Shown: positions 46,812-57,864 of the stretch, in pieces
Numbering within the stretch: the stretch's first letter is position 1
Layout: every line of letters begins with the position of its first letter
NCBI GenBank assembly: GCA_963816435.1
Contig: CAWFKS010000005.1
Coordinates: forward strand, 226,959 to 290,958
DNA length: 64,000 bases
Source: CAWFKS01 sp963816435
GTDB taxonomy: Bacteria; Pseudomonadota; Alphaproteobacteria; Rhizobiales; Rhizobiaceae
Reading direction: 5' to 3'
The notes under the pieces: generated by a model
Database searches by the model: none
The model's input: the letters and a program-made list of their open reading frames with translations, nothing else
Told to the model about the DNA's origin: nothing
Made by a program: the position numbers and the translations under genes

Positions 46812-47585
46812 TCAGTGCCTGGCGGAGCGGCGTTCCCTCACGGCTTCGCCGAAGGCCTTGAACAGTGCCTGGTTGATCGGGTTGGTCTGAGGGTCGTATT
46901 CGGCATGCCACTGGACGCCGAGCGCGAAGCCGGGTGCATCCTTGATGCAGATCGCCTCGATCGTGCCGTCTTCGGCGACGCCTTCGGAGATGACACGGCT
47001 GCCGCGCTCCAGGATGCCCTGGCCGTGCAGCGAATTCACGCGGATGTTCTCCTTGCCGAGGATCTGCGCGAACACGCCGTTCGGCAACAGCTGCACGTCG
47101 TGGCGGTCGGCGAACACCACCGCGGGATCGGGGTGGATTTCGCCGGTTTCCAGGCGCGGCATGCGATGGTTCATGCGCCCCGGCAGTTCGCGGATTTCGG
47201 GATGCAGCGTGCCGCCGAAGGCGACGTTCATCTCCTGGAATCCGCGGCAGATGCCGAACAGCGGCACGCCCATGTCCACGCACGCCTCGATCAGCGGCAG
47301 CGCCACGGCGTCGCGTTCCTCGTCGTAGGGCTCGTGTTTCTCGTTCGGCTCCATCCTGAAGCGCCGCGGATGGACGTTGGCGCGGGCCCCGGTCAACAGA
47401 ATGCCGTCGACGGCCGAAAGCAGGTCGGAAATGGGCGACAGAACGGGGCTGCCGCCGAAGATCAGCGGCAGCGCGTCGGCCACTTCCGCCACCGCGCGCA
47501 TGTTCTTTTCGCCGGCCATCTGGACCGTGAAGCGGTTCTCGACCGAATACGAATTGCCGATGATGCCGATGACTGGTCTGCTCAT
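46812..47585 (-). CDS. Class I glutamine amidotransferase-like gamma-glutamyl hydrolase (peptidase C26)
   Basis: 257 residues. Catalytic Cys in VPLFGICRGFQEMNVAFGGT, catalytic His and Glu in GVQWHAEYDP. This is the PuuD/gamma-Glu-GABA hydrolase family that releases glutamate from gamma-glutamyl conjugates, for example in putrescine breakdown. No other puu genes are here, so the physiological substrate is uncertain. Confidence 0.88.
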   Translation of the reverse strand: MSRPVIGIIGNSYSVENRFTVQMAGEKNMRAVAEVADALPLIFGGSPVLSPISDLLSAVDGILLTGARANVHPRRFRMEPNEKHEPYDEERDAVALPLIEACVDMGVPLFGICRGFQEMNVAFGGTLHPEIRELPGRMNHRMPRLETGEIHPDPAVVFADRHDVQLLPNGVFAQILGKENIRVNSLHGQGILERGSRVISEGVAEDGTIEAICIKDAPGFALGVQWHAEYDPQTNPINQALFKAFGEAVRERRSARH

Positions 47586-47670
47586 TGTGCGATCCCACCT
47601 CGCGGCCCGGCTCCTCCCGTGCCGAAACCTCTTCCCGAAAACCCTCCCGCCGTCGCATGGCGCGACACGG

Positions 47671-48837
47671 TCACTCCGCCGCCTCGCGCACGTCGAACAC
47701 GGAGATGCGGCGATTGTCGAATCTCAGCGCCAGTTCGCCGCGCACCAGCCGCAGCGCCTGCTCGCCGAACACCTCGCGGCGCCAGCCATGAAGCGCCGGC
47801 ACGTCCGCATCCTCGCCGGCGGCGGCCAGCCGGTCGATGTCGTCGCTGGAGGCCAGCATCTTCGGCGCCACGGCGGCCTTTTCGGCCACCAGCTTCAGAA
47901 GCACCTTCAACAGTTCCGCCGCAGCTCCCGCGCCCTCGGGCGTATGCTGCTGGCGCGGCAGGCGAGGCAGCTCTTCCTTCGGGATCGCCAGCGCCTCGTT
48001 GACCGCCTCCAGCAGCCCGGCCGCGGCGGCAGAGCGTTCCCAGCCCTTCGGCGTCGAGCGCAGCCGCGACAGCGCCGCCTGGTCGGCCGGCGCCTGCTGG
48101 GCGATCTCGAAGATCGCCTCGTCCTTGAGGACGCGCCGGCGCGGCTGGTTGCGCTCGCGCGCCTCGCGATCGCGCCAGGCAGCGACCTTCTGCACGATCG
48201 CCAGTTCCTGCGGCTTGCGCACCCGCATCTTCAGCCGCTTCCAGGCGTCGTCCGGGTGCGGGTCGTAGGTCTCGGGCGTGGTCAGCACCTCCATCTCCTC
48301 GTTGAGCCAGTGGGCGCGGTCCTCGCGCTCCAGCTCGTCGCGGAGATGGCGGTAGACGTCGATCAGATGGGTGACGTCGGCGAGTGCGTATTCGAGCTGC
48401 TTGTCGGTCAGCGGCCGGCGCCGCCAGTCGGTGAAGCGCGACGACTTGTCGAGCCTGGTGCCGGTCACCTTCTGCACCAGCTGGTCGTAGGAGACGCTGT
48501 CGCCGAACCCGCACACCATCGCCGCCACCTGGGTGTCGAAAACCGGGTGGGGGATGAGGTTGCCGAGGTGATGGACGATCTCGATGTCCTGCCTGGCGGC
48601 ATGGAAGACCTTGGTCACCTTCTCGTTCGCCATCAGCGCGAAGAAGGGAGCGAGGTCGATGCCGGGTGCCAGCGGATCGACCAGCGCCGTCGTGTCCGGG
48701 CTAGCCATCTGGATCAGGCACAGCTCCGGCCAGAATGTGGTCTCGCGAATGAACTCGGTGTCGACGGTGACGAAATCGGACTTTTCGAGCGCGGCGATCG
48801 CCGCCTCCAGCTCGTTCTGGGTCTTGATCAGTTGCAT
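47671..48837 (-). CDS. rnd: Ribonuclease D
   Basis: 388 residues. DEDDy exonuclease: ExoI VTVDTEFIRETTF, ExoII VFHAARQDIEIVHH, ExoIII YALADVTHLIDVY with the catalytic Tyr. One to two HRDC domains follow (KRLKMRVRKPQELAIVQKVA region). It trims tRNA 3' ends. Ten bases downstream of the MFS gene. rnd and aspS are close neighbours in many Rhizobiales; here parDE and the MFS gene sit between them. Confidence 0.94.
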   Translation of the reverse strand: MQLIKTQNELEAAIAALEKSDFVTVDTEFIRETTFWPELCLIQMASPDTTALVDPLAPGIDLAPFFALMANEKVTKVFHAARQDIEIVHHLGNLIPHPVFDTQVAAMVCGFGDSVSYDQLVQKVTGTRLDKSSRFTDWRRRPLTDKQLEYALADVTHLIDVYRHLRDELEREDRAHWLNEEMEVLTTPETYDPHPDDAWKRLKMRVRKPQELAIVQKVAAWRDREARERNQPRRRVLKDEAIFEIAQQAPADQAALSRLRSTPKGWERSAAAAGLLEAVNEALAIPKEELPRLPRQQHTPEGAGAAAELLKVLLKLVAEKAAVAPKMLASSDDIDRLAAAGEDADVPALHGWRREVFGEQALRLVRGELALRFDNRRISVFDVREAAE

Positions 48838-48846
48838 CGGGTCTTC

Positions 48847-50133
48847 TTAGGGTTTTTCGCCTTGCTGTTGAAGCGTTTCCTTGGCTTTGTCGCTGGACGC
48901 AGTGTCACGTTTCGGCCGCGTCCCCTTGGCCAGCCGCCCGAAAAGCAGCGACGTCCTGAGCATGGCGCGGAAGCGTCCGCGCTCTTCCGCCGGGACCGAG
49001 GGCCGCGCATTCATGCGGTAGAAGATGACCGCGATGAACACCGCGTAGACGGCCACCGAGAACATGAACAGCGCGTGCGGGCCGAACATCTCCATCACGT
49101 TCGCCGCCGCGAAAGGACCGCCGATGGCCCCGAAGGAATAGAACAGCATCAGCCCGGCATTGACGAGCACGAACTCGTTCTGCCCGGCATGGTCGTTGGC
49201 GTGCGCGGCCGACAGCGAATAGAGCGGCATGGCGAACGAGCCGAAGATGAAGACGATGACGAAGTTGATCAGCGGGTCAGAGCCGGCAAACAGCGCCAGC
49301 GCCAGTGCCGCAAGCATGGCAAGCGCGGTCGTGACCAGCAGCACGATGCGGCGGTCGTAGCGGTCGGAGATGTAGCCGAGCGGGTACTGGATCAGCACGC
49401 CGCCGATGATGGACACCGACACGAAGGTGGCGACGTCCGTCACCGAGAAGCCGATATCCTCGGCATAGATCGGGCTCAGCGTGCGGAAGGAGCTGTTGGT
49501 CAGCCCGACGGCGATGCAGCCGATGGCCGCCAGCGGCGAGATCTGCCACGCGCGCCTCAGGTCCAGCCGAACGTCGTCCGGCGGCTTCGGGTTCGAACGG
49601 TCGCCGAGCGACACCGGCACCAGCGACAGCGTGATCATGATCGACATCACCGCGAAGATGGCGAAGCCGTCCGCGCCCACAGCCGGGATCAGGAACTGCG
49701 CGCCGGTGACGCTGCCGAGATCGATGATGCGATAGATGCCCAGCACCCGCGCCCGGTCGCGGTTGGCGACGCCGGAGTTCAGCCACGCTTCCATCACCGT
49801 GAACAGGCCGGCGAAGCAGAAACCCGAAACGAAGCGCACCGCGCTCCACACCACGGGGTCGATGACCAGCGCCAGCACCAGCGTGCCCGCCGAGGCGACG
49901 GCGGCGAGTGCGGAAAACGCCCGCACGTGCCCGACCATGCGCATGATCTGGACGATGAACAGGCAGCCGAGCAGGAAGCCGGCGAAATAGGCCGTGCCCA
50001 TGAAGCCGATGGAGGCCGCCGGAAAGCCTTCGCGCGTTGCCCTGAGCGCGATCAGCGTGCCCTGCACGCCGTTGCCGCCGAGCAGGATGCCGGCGGCGAG
50101 CAGGAGAGGGATCAGCGGTCTGAGCGAGGACAT
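48847..50133 (-). CDS. MFS transporter
   Basis: 428 residues from MSSLRPLIPLLLAAGILLGG; an upstream ATG at 50193 adds a basic tail and is not preferred. Twelve membrane segments; motif A-like GYISDRYDRRIVLLV between helices 2 and 3 of a repeat. It resembles the YcaD-type MFS permeases. The C-terminal 40 residues are charged and cytoplasmic (RPKRDTASSDKAKETLQQQG). Substrate unknown. Confidence 0.85.
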   Translation of the reverse strand: MSSLRPLIPLLLAAGILLGGNGVQGTLIALRATREGFPAASIGFMGTAYFAGFLLGCLFIVQIMRMVGHVRAFSALAAVASAGTLVLALVIDPVVWSAVRFVSGFCFAGLFTVMEAWLNSGVANRDRARVLGIYRIIDLGSVTGAQFLIPAVGADGFAIFAVMSIMITLSLVPVSLGDRSNPKPPDDVRLDLRRAWQISPLAAIGCIAVGLTNSSFRTLSPIYAEDIGFSVTDVATFVSVSIIGGVLIQYPLGYISDRYDRRIVLLVTTALAMLAALALALFAGSDPLINFVIVFIFGSFAMPLYSLSAAHANDHAGQNEFVLVNAGLMLFYSFGAIGGPFAAANVMEMFGPHALFMFSVAVYAVFIAVIFYRMNARPSVPAEERGRFRAMLRTSLLFGRLAKGTRPKRDTASSDKAKETLQQQGEKP

Positions 50134-50290
50134 GCGTGCCCGAACGGGTTTTTCCCTCCATAGGTCCGTTCGCGCGTTCGCGCCAGATGCCAAGTCGCAG
50201 CCTCGCGCGGGGCCAGCGTCGCCCGGCCCGCAACGTGCACCGCATCTTTGGATTTCCGAGCGATCGCGGCTATATTACCGAGCGGTGGAG

Positions 50291-50566
50291 ATGCAGATGC
50301 CCGATGCCCGACTGAAGATGCGCCCTGAACTGAAGGACTGGATCGATTCGCGCGTGGCGACCGGCGAATTCGCGTCCGCGGAGGCCTATCTGTCAGATCT
50401 CGTCGAGCGGGACATCGCCGCCAAAGGCACTGCGGAGGAACGGATCGCAGCCCTGCGGCAGATCGTCGAGGACGCCGAGCGCAGCGGGGTCAGCGAGCGG
50501 ACAAATCGCGAGATATTCGCCGAGGCCGTTGCGGTGGCAAAGGCGCGCGGCACGTATCGTGACTAG
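50291..50566 (+). CDS. parD: Type II antitoxin, ParD/CC2985 family
   Basis: 91 residues. Ribbon-helix-helix N terminus (DARLKMRPELKDWIDSRVAT, then EFASAEAYLSDLVERDIAAK) and an intrinsically charged C-terminal toxin-wrapping half. Overlaps parE by 8 bases, the standard antitoxin-first arrangement, and likely autorepresses the operon from the roughly 150-base gap upstream. A second ATG six bases downstream is possible. Confidence 0.88.
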   Translation: MQMPDARLKMRPELKDWIDSRVATGEFASAEAYLSDLVERDIAAKGTAEERIAALRQIVEDAERSGVSERTNREIFAEAVAVAKARGTYRD

Positions 50567-50849
50567 CGTCGCGTTCTCGGAACGAGCGCGGCACGACCTG
50601 TTGGATATCTACCTTTTCGGCATAGAGACGTTCGGGTTTCGGCAAGCCGAGCGCTATGCGAGCGAATTCGACCACTGCTTCTCCCTCCTCGCGGACAATC
50701 CGCGCATGGGAAGACCGGCGGCCAATCTCGGTGCCGGGGTCCGGCGCCACGAGCATGCCAGCCATGTCATCCTCTATCGCGAAACCGGCGACGGCGTCCT
50801 GATCCTTGCCGTGGTCCACGGCCGCAGCGTGCGCGGTCTCGAGTTGTAG
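50559..50849 (+). CDS. parE: Type II toxin, ParE/RelE family
   Basis: 96 residues, GTG start inside the end of parD. RelE/ParE fold: SERARHDLLDIYLFGIETFG N-terminal helices and a basic sheet region (RMGRPAANLGAGVRRHEHAS, YRETGDGVLILAVVHGRS). ParE toxins poison DNA gyrase. Complete and apparently functional with the adjacent ParD. The pair sits between a MFS gene and aspS. Confidence 0.88.
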   Translation: MTSVAFSERARHDLLDIYLFGIETFGFRQAERYASEFDHCFSLLADNPRMGRPAANLGAGVRRHEHASHVILYRETGDGVLILAVVHGRSVRGLEL

Positions 50850-50975
50850 GGATCGTGAGGCCCGGTGCCGGGCTGCGTGGCTCGCCTTGACAATCCGCCC
50901 CTCCCATGCGCTTTTCCGCGCCAAATTTCAGGGCGCCCTCGCGCCCGTTCTCATCTCGATCCAATGGAACACGAC

Positions 50976-52766
<1,791 letters not shown>

Positions 52767-52875
52767 TTGCCAACGGCCGCTCGGTCTGCGGCGCCGCCAA
52801 TCGTGGCGCTTGCCTGAAAGCCCGAGTTGAGCAATTGATTCCTTCGGCGGCCGATCGGCGCCGCCGGAGGCCGAC

Positions 52876-53346
52876 ATGGATGATCTGGCAGCCACCGGGC
52901 ATGCCGCGCCGCTTTCCGCGGCGGAGATCCAGTTTCACCTGGAAGAATACAAGTCGCTGCGCGCCGAAATCGCCGCCAACATCAAGGCGGCATTCGACGC
53001 CTATCTCTATGCGCTGGTGTCCAACGGAGGCATCGCCGCCTGGTTGCTGACGCACAAGACGGACATCGCCTCGTATGGCGTCCTGGGGCGGATGACTGCG
53101 TCAGGCCTGCCGCTATTCGTGACGGTGCTGGCCCTGATCCTCACCCAGTTCCACATCCGCAACATGGGGCACGCGGCTGCCTATCTGCAGAGGCTGGAGA
53201 ACCGCATCGGAGCGGCCGGGCTCGGCTGGGAAGGTTTTCATGTCGAGACGCATGAGCGCATACTCGGCCTGCGCTTTCCGTCCGCGATGGCGGTCTTCTG
53301 GTTTCTCCTGATCGTTGGCGATATCTTCTTCGCCGTCATGATGTGA
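52876..53346 (+). CDS. Small membrane protein of unknown function
   Basis: 156 residues. A charged N terminus with a helix (LEEYKSLRAEIAANIKAAFD) leads to two or three membrane segments (AYLYALVSNGGIAAWLL, GLPLFVTVLALILTQFHI) and a last one (FPSAMAVFWFLLIVGDIFFA). Soluble-helix-plus-TM layout recalls SLATT-like proteins but I cannot assign it. A GC-rich hairpin-like sequence lies just upstream (about 52846-52870). The gap 53347-53520 shows nothing recognisable. Confidence 0.6.
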   Translation: MDDLAATGHAAPLSAAEIQFHLEEYKSLRAEIAANIKAAFDAYLYALVSNGGIAAWLLTHKTDIASYGVLGRMTASGLPLFVTVLALILTQFHIRNMGHAAAYLQRLENRIGAAGLGWEGFHVETHERILGLRFPSAMAVFWFLLIVGDIFFAVMM

Positions 53347-53520
53347 CGTTCGCGGGTGAAGCGGTAGAAGGCATCGATGTTCGAAGACGGTTCTGTGCGA
53401 AACGGATTTCCTGCCGACCCGAAAGGTTCTAGAAAACTGCGCTGCCGGCGCTGATCTCCTGCGGGAAGGATCTCGTGCCGTGCAGGCCGTTCTGCGGGAT
53501 GTGGCGAGGCTTCGTGTGGC

Positions 53521-54573
53521 GTGCGCATCGTTTGTCTTCACAGTCATGATTATGCGCGGCTGACGGGCGGATACGTCTACAACAGCCGCCTCGTCGCCGC
53601 ATTGGCGGCGCAGGTGGGCGACATCGCCGAGCTGTCGGTTGCCGTGGCATTCCCGACGATCGGGCAAGCCGATCGAGAGCGGATTTTGTCGCACGTCGAG
53701 GGACTGCCGGCGGGCTCGGTGCTGCTTGCCGACCACCTCCACATCGCCGATCTGCAGCAGCACCTGCGCACACGCCGCTTCCGAATCGTCTCGGTATTCC
53801 ACCACGCTCGTGCCACGGAGGATCATCTGAACGGTTTGGCCGCCGACTGGCAGGCGGAGCGGCGCTCCTTCGAGGTTTGCGATGTGGTAATCGCTACCTC
53901 GGAGGCGACGCGAGACCAGCTCGTGAGCAAGCTGGGCGTTCTGCCCGAACGCATTCTCGTTGCGTTACCCGGCGACGACGCCGCGTCCCGGTCGCCGGGG
54001 CCGGCGTCGGGCGCCCGCCATATCCTCACCGTCGGTGCGGTCATCCCGCGCAAGCGGCAGGACTATCTGGTGGAGGTGGCTGCCGCGATGCGGACCGGCG
54101 ACTGGTATTGGACCATGGCGGGCGATCTCGATCGTGATCCTGACTATGCCGGCCGCGTGCGCGCCGCGATCCGTGCTGCCGGCCTCGCGGGCGCGATCGA
54201 GCTTGCAGGCGGCGTGGAACGAGCGGGCATGGAGCAGCTGTGGGCGCGGACCGCACTGCTCGTCGCCGCATCGCATCACGAGGGCTACGGCATGGCAGTC
54301 GCCGAGGCACTGCGCCGCGGCGTGCCCGTCGTGACCACCGAATCGGGCGCCGTCGCCACATGGGTGGAGGGTGGCGTCACGCTCGCTTCGCCGGACGATC
54401 CCGCCGGGTTCGCGGCGATCATCGACGGGCTGCTGGGGAACCCGTTGGCCCTCCGGCAACTGAGCGAGGAGGCGTTCGCCTTCGGGGCCACGCTGCCGGA
54501 CTGGGACCAGACCTTCGCGGGAATCGGCCAACGCATCGCGGCAGCGCTCGTCGCCCCTTCCGTGGCGGCGTGA
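53521..54573 (+). CDS. Glycosyltransferase, GT4-like
   Basis: 350 residues, GTG start. GT-B fold: the donor-binding motif ASHHEGYGMAVAEALRRGVP (E-x7-E) and HILTVGAVIPRKRQDYLVEV are typical of GT4 enzymes. No glycan cluster is adjacent. The pcp gene follows in the same orientation 20 bases on, but a shared function is not evident. Confidence 0.85.
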   Translation: MRIVCLHSHDYARLTGGYVYNSRLVAALAAQVGDIAELSVAVAFPTIGQADRERILSHVEGLPAGSVLLADHLHIADLQQHLRTRRFRIVSVFHHARATEDHLNGLAADWQAERRSFEVCDVVIATSEATRDQLVSKLGVLPERILVALPGDDAASRSPGPASGARHILTVGAVIPRKRQDYLVEVAAAMRTGDWYWTMAGDLDRDPDYAGRVRAAIRAAGLAGAIELAGGVERAGMEQLWARTALLVAASHHEGYGMAVAEALRRGVPVVTTESGAVATWVEGGVTLASPDDPAGFAAIIDGLLGNPLALRQLSEEAFAFGATLPDWDQTFAGIGQRIAAALVAPSVAA

Positions 54574-54593
54574 ACGGACCTAGTCTGCGGAGC

Positions 54594-55220
54594 ATGGATC
54601 GAAAACCCCGCCTGCTCGTCACCGGCTTCGAGCCTTTTCCCGGCGCCCCGGTCAACCCGACCGAGTGGCTGGTCTCGGAACTGGCTGCCCGTCCGCCGCG
54701 CAGCGCGGCCATGGATGCCTTCCGTGCGGAAGTGCTGCCGGTCGACTATGCGGCGGTCGGGCCGCGGCTGAGCCGGATCGGCCGCGAATTCGCGCCGGAC
54801 ATCGCCATCCATTTCGGCCTGGCGAGGGAGTGCCGCGGCTTCCGGCTGGAGCGTCAGGCGCGCAATTCCTTCGCCGGTGCCCGACCCGACAATTCGGGTG
54901 CCATGCCTTCCTCCGCGCGCATCTGCAACGGACCGGACATCATTCCCTCGGGACTGCCATTGCAGGCGATCCATGACGCGCTCGCCACAAAGGGCCTGCC
55001 GGTCGAATGGTCCGACGATGCCGGCGGCTATCTCTGCAACATGGTCATGACGCTGTCGCTCGCGAAGGCCTGCGAGGGCTTCGCCCCGTCCGTCAGTGGC
55101 TTCGTGCACGTGCCGAATGTCGGCGACGGCGAGGCGCTGACGCACGACGAGCTGCTGCAAGGTGCAGGCCTCATCATGGATCTCTCCGTCGAAAGCTGGC
55201 GAGCGGGCGTCCTCGCCTGA
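54594..55220 (+). CDS. pcp: Pyrrolidone-carboxylate (pyroglutamyl) peptidase
   Basis: 208 residues from MDRKPRLLVTGFEPFPGAPV. Cysteine peptidase C15: catalytic Cys in GGYLCNMVMTLSL, His in SGFVHVPNVGD, and a Glu upstream near the start of the long internal loop. It removes N-terminal pyroglutamate. The first ATG after the glycosyltransferase stop is used. Confidence 0.88.
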   Translation: MDRKPRLLVTGFEPFPGAPVNPTEWLVSELAARPPRSAAMDAFRAEVLPVDYAAVGPRLSRIGREFAPDIAIHFGLARECRGFRLERQARNSFAGARPDNSGAMPSSARICNGPDIIPSGLPLQAIHDALATKGLPVEWSDDAGGYLCNMVMTLSLAKACEGFAPSVSGFVHVPNVGDGEALTHDELLQGAGLIMDLSVESWRAGVLA

Positions 55221-55247
55221 CACGAGAAGGCGGACAGGGCAGGGGCG

Positions 55248-56325
55248 CTATCTTGCCGCGCGCGCCAGCCCGTGCGCCACCAGCCGGTCGATGACTTCCG
55301 GATAGCTCACTCCGCTCGCGGCCATCGCCTTGGCATACATCGAAATGTCGGTGAAGCCCGGGATCGTGTTGACCTCGTTGAGGACGAACGAGCCGTCCGC
55401 CATCACGAAGAAATCGACGCGCGCCATTGCATCGCAGCCGAGCGCGCGAAACGCTTCGGCGGCGGTGTCCCTGATGCGCCGTTCCAGTTCCGCCGGAAGA
55501 TCGGCCGGCACGGTCAGCACGGCGCCGTCTGCGTCGACATATTTCGCGTCGTAGGTGTAGAAGCCGTGGCTTGCCGCCGACGCGATCTCGCCGGGGCGTG
55601 ACACGAACAGCGTGCCGTCGGCCTCCTCGAGCACGCTGCACTCGACCTCGCGCCCGTCGAGGAACTCTTCGGCCAGCAGCTTGCGGTCGTGCCGGAAGCC
55701 TATGTCGAGGGCCTCGGCAAGGTCTTCTTCGCGCGAGACCTTGCTGACGCCGACCGAGGAGCCCTGGCGCGCGGGCTTCATGAAGATCGGCAGGCCGAGT
55801 GCTGCTTCCAGCTCCGCGAATGAAGGCACGCTGTCGGTGCGGATGACCACCGAGACGTGCCGTCGGAATGCCGGCGTCGCGCAGCAGCCGCTTGGCGATG
55901 TCCTTGTCGATCGCCGTCGCCGAGCCGGTCAGCCCGCAGCCGACGAGCGGCACGCCCGCGACCTCGGCAAGGCCCTGCACCGACCCGTCCTCGCCATGCG
56001 GCCCGTGCAGCACAGGAAACAACAGGTCGATTTGCGGGCCGGCCTGCGGGGTGCCGTCCGCGCCGAGCGCCAACATGCGGCCGAGCCCGCCAGGTAGCAG
56101 GCACAGTTCCGTACCGGCGTCGGGCGTTGCCAGCCTGCCGTTTTCGAGCGCGCTTTCGAGCCATCTTCCGTCGCGGGTCACGAAGACCGGCAGCACCTCG
56201 TATCGGGCCGGGTCCATCGCAGCGACGACGTTGGTCGCCGACATGATCGAAACCTCGTGTTCGGCCGAGCGGCCGCCGAACAGCACCGCCACGCGCGGTC
56301 TTCGAGGCGTTTGGCCTTCTGTCAT
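55248..56325 (-). CDS. ddl: D-alanine-D-alanine ligase (one frameshift)
   Basis: 358 residues after removing one base near 55857 (CGTCTCGGTGG should read CGTCTGGTGG). N terminus VAVLFGGRSAEHEVSIMSA is the family signature; ATP-grasp motifs follow: LPIFMKPARQGSSVGVSKV, VDFFVMADGSFVLNEVNTIP and GFTDISMYAKA. Makes the D-Ala-D-Ala dipeptide for peptidoglycan. It stands apart from the division cluster, so this may be the ddlA-type copy. Confidence 0.93.
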
Positions 56326-56375
56326 GATCGGCTCCTGATTGGTGGGTTGCCGGCCCGGACACCTGGACCGGCAGC

Positions 56376-56405
56376 AAAAAAGAGCCCGGCGCTGAGGCCG
56401 GGCTC
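56376..56405 (-). terminator. Intrinsic terminator between the secreted-protein gene and ddl
   Basis: On the minus strand GAGCCCGGC-loop-GCCGGGCTC (56405-56382) is followed by TTTTTT (56381-56376), 24 bases after the stop of the upstream secreted-protein gene. A strong Rho-independent terminator, so ddl needs its own promoter in the 50 bases before 56325. Confidence 0.9.
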
Positions 56406-56428
56406 GCGATGCACCATGCGTGCGAGTG

Positions 56429-57640
56429 CTACTGGTCGGTATTCGCGTCGACCGTGACGCCGAGTTGCTTGGGCAGCGATTTCGGCGCCGACATCGCCGC
56501 GGCCATGATCATCGCGAACGGCACCGGCTTCTCCGGCTCGGCGTCGACCTCGATGTTCTGCGGGTCGTCGAGGAAGGTCGAGACGGCTTCGGAGGTCTGC
56601 GAGGAGAGATCGGGATCGTTGAGCTGCATCATCATGAACGGCACCATCGCCTTGGCCTGGTTGGCGATGTCGGAGGGCTTGACGCCCTGCTGGGACGCCA
56701 CGAACTGCAGCACCTTCTGCGTCAGCGAATCGTCGATGAAGTAGATGCTGGCATTGCGGAAGCTGAGCTGCTGCATCAGCCCGAGCATCGCCATTCCCAT
56801 GGCCGAGTTGTCCTTGCCCTGGTTGGCGGCGGCCTGGGCCTGCATCTGCCGCAGCGACTTCACGAATTCCGGCGTGTAGCCGCCGATCTCCAGGCTGATG
56901 CCGATCGTGCCGGCATCCTTGATGCTGACCTCGTAGTGATCGAGCGTGATCAGCCCGTCATCCGGCTGCCAGCTGCCGGCGATCTCGCCGTCGCCGTCCA
57001 GTTCGCTGTAGCCGAGCGCGGCCGCGATGGCGCGCGCCTTCGGGTCCTGCAGCGCCGACAGGTCGACCTTGAAGCTTTCGGCCGCGCCGGTGAACTCCAT
57101 CGGGTCGCCGTCTTCCGGCGGCGTCACCTCGAAATGCAGGTCGTTCATGGTGAAGACCTGCTTGTCGTGGATGTGGAGCGTCATCCCGCCGAGCGCGGCG
57201 CTGTCGTACATCATCATTCCGCCGAGCGGCCCGCTTTCGTCGCCGTCGGCCGGCAAATGCAGGTTGGTCATCGAGATGGCGTCGAGTTCCACCGCGCTGT
57301 CCTTGTCGGCATAGGAGAAATGCGGGACCGAGAGCTCGCCGATCGTGTAGCCGCCCTTGCCGTCGTCGGTGATGCCGTGCAGCTCGACGCCGCTGTCGAC
57401 CGGCACCGTGTTGCCGTCGACCTCGACGGTGACGCCGCTCAGCGACACCGCCTGGTTGCCGTCGGCGTCCTTGAACGCGTTCTCGCTGGTCCAGGCGAGC
57501 GTCGTGCCCTGCTTGGCCAGTTCCTGCTTCAGCCTGGCGAGCGCGGCGTCGGCGTCCTGGGCGAAGGCGGCGCCGGGCGCAAACGCGGCGGCGAGCCCGG
57601 CCATCGCCAGGCCGGACAATGTCCTCGTCATCATGTTCAT
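56429..57640 (-). CDS. Secreted protein of unknown function
   Basis: 403 residues from MNMMTRTLSGLAMAGLAAAF, with a signal peptide ending near GAAFAQ. The mature protein is acidic, with repeated beta-rich segments (VSLSGVTVEVDGNTVPVD, YTIGELSVPHFSYADK, AVELDAISMTNLHLPAD) followed by a helical Met-rich middle (MGMAMLGLMQQLSF). The layered-strand pattern resembles AsmA-like or DUF945-like periplasmic proteins but no family is clear. The frame upstream to 57847 is not coding. Confidence 0.65.
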   Translation of the reverse strand: MNMMTRTLSGLAMAGLAAAFAPGAAFAQDADAALARLKQELAKQGTTLAWTSENAFKDADGNQAVSLSGVTVEVDGNTVPVDSGVELHGITDDGKGGYTIGELSVPHFSYADKDSAVELDAISMTNLHLPADGDESGPLGGMMMYDSAALGGMTLHIHDKQVFTMNDLHFEVTPPEDGDPMEFTGAAESFKVDLSALQDPKARAIAAALGYSELDGDGEIAGSWQPDDGLITLDHYEVSIKDAGTIGISLEIGGYTPEFVKSLRQMQAQAAANQGKDNSAMGMAMLGLMQQLSFRNASIYFIDDSLTQKVLQFVASQQGVKPSDIANQAKAMVPFMMMQLNDPDLSSQTSEAVSTFLDDPQNIEVDAEPEKPVPFAMIMAAAMSAPKSLPKQLGVTVDANTDQ

Positions 57641-57652
57641 TGAAGCGATCCC

Positions 57653-57675
57653 TCTGTCGGTCTGTCGGTCTGTCG
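57653..57675. repeat. Short tandem repeat (TCTGTCGG, nearly three copies)
   Basis: TCTGTCGG occurs at 57653, 57661 and (seven bases) 57669, 13 bases upstream of the secreted-protein gene start. A slippage-prone octamer in a 5' leader could alter expression, though nothing shows that it does. Confidence 0.6.
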
Positions 57676-57864
57676 TTATGTGATCTCTGCACGCGCCGCG
57701 GCCGGCTGCATGTCGCGCCGGCGGGCGGTGGCGGCGAGCAGAGCCTAGGATTGCGCGCAAAAATGGGCAAGCCATGCCGCGAGCGAGATCGCAGCGCGTC
57801 CAAGCCTGTGCGCGCCGGTCCCGCGCCACTTGCCGCGAATCAGCCACTCCGCTAACCGGAACAC

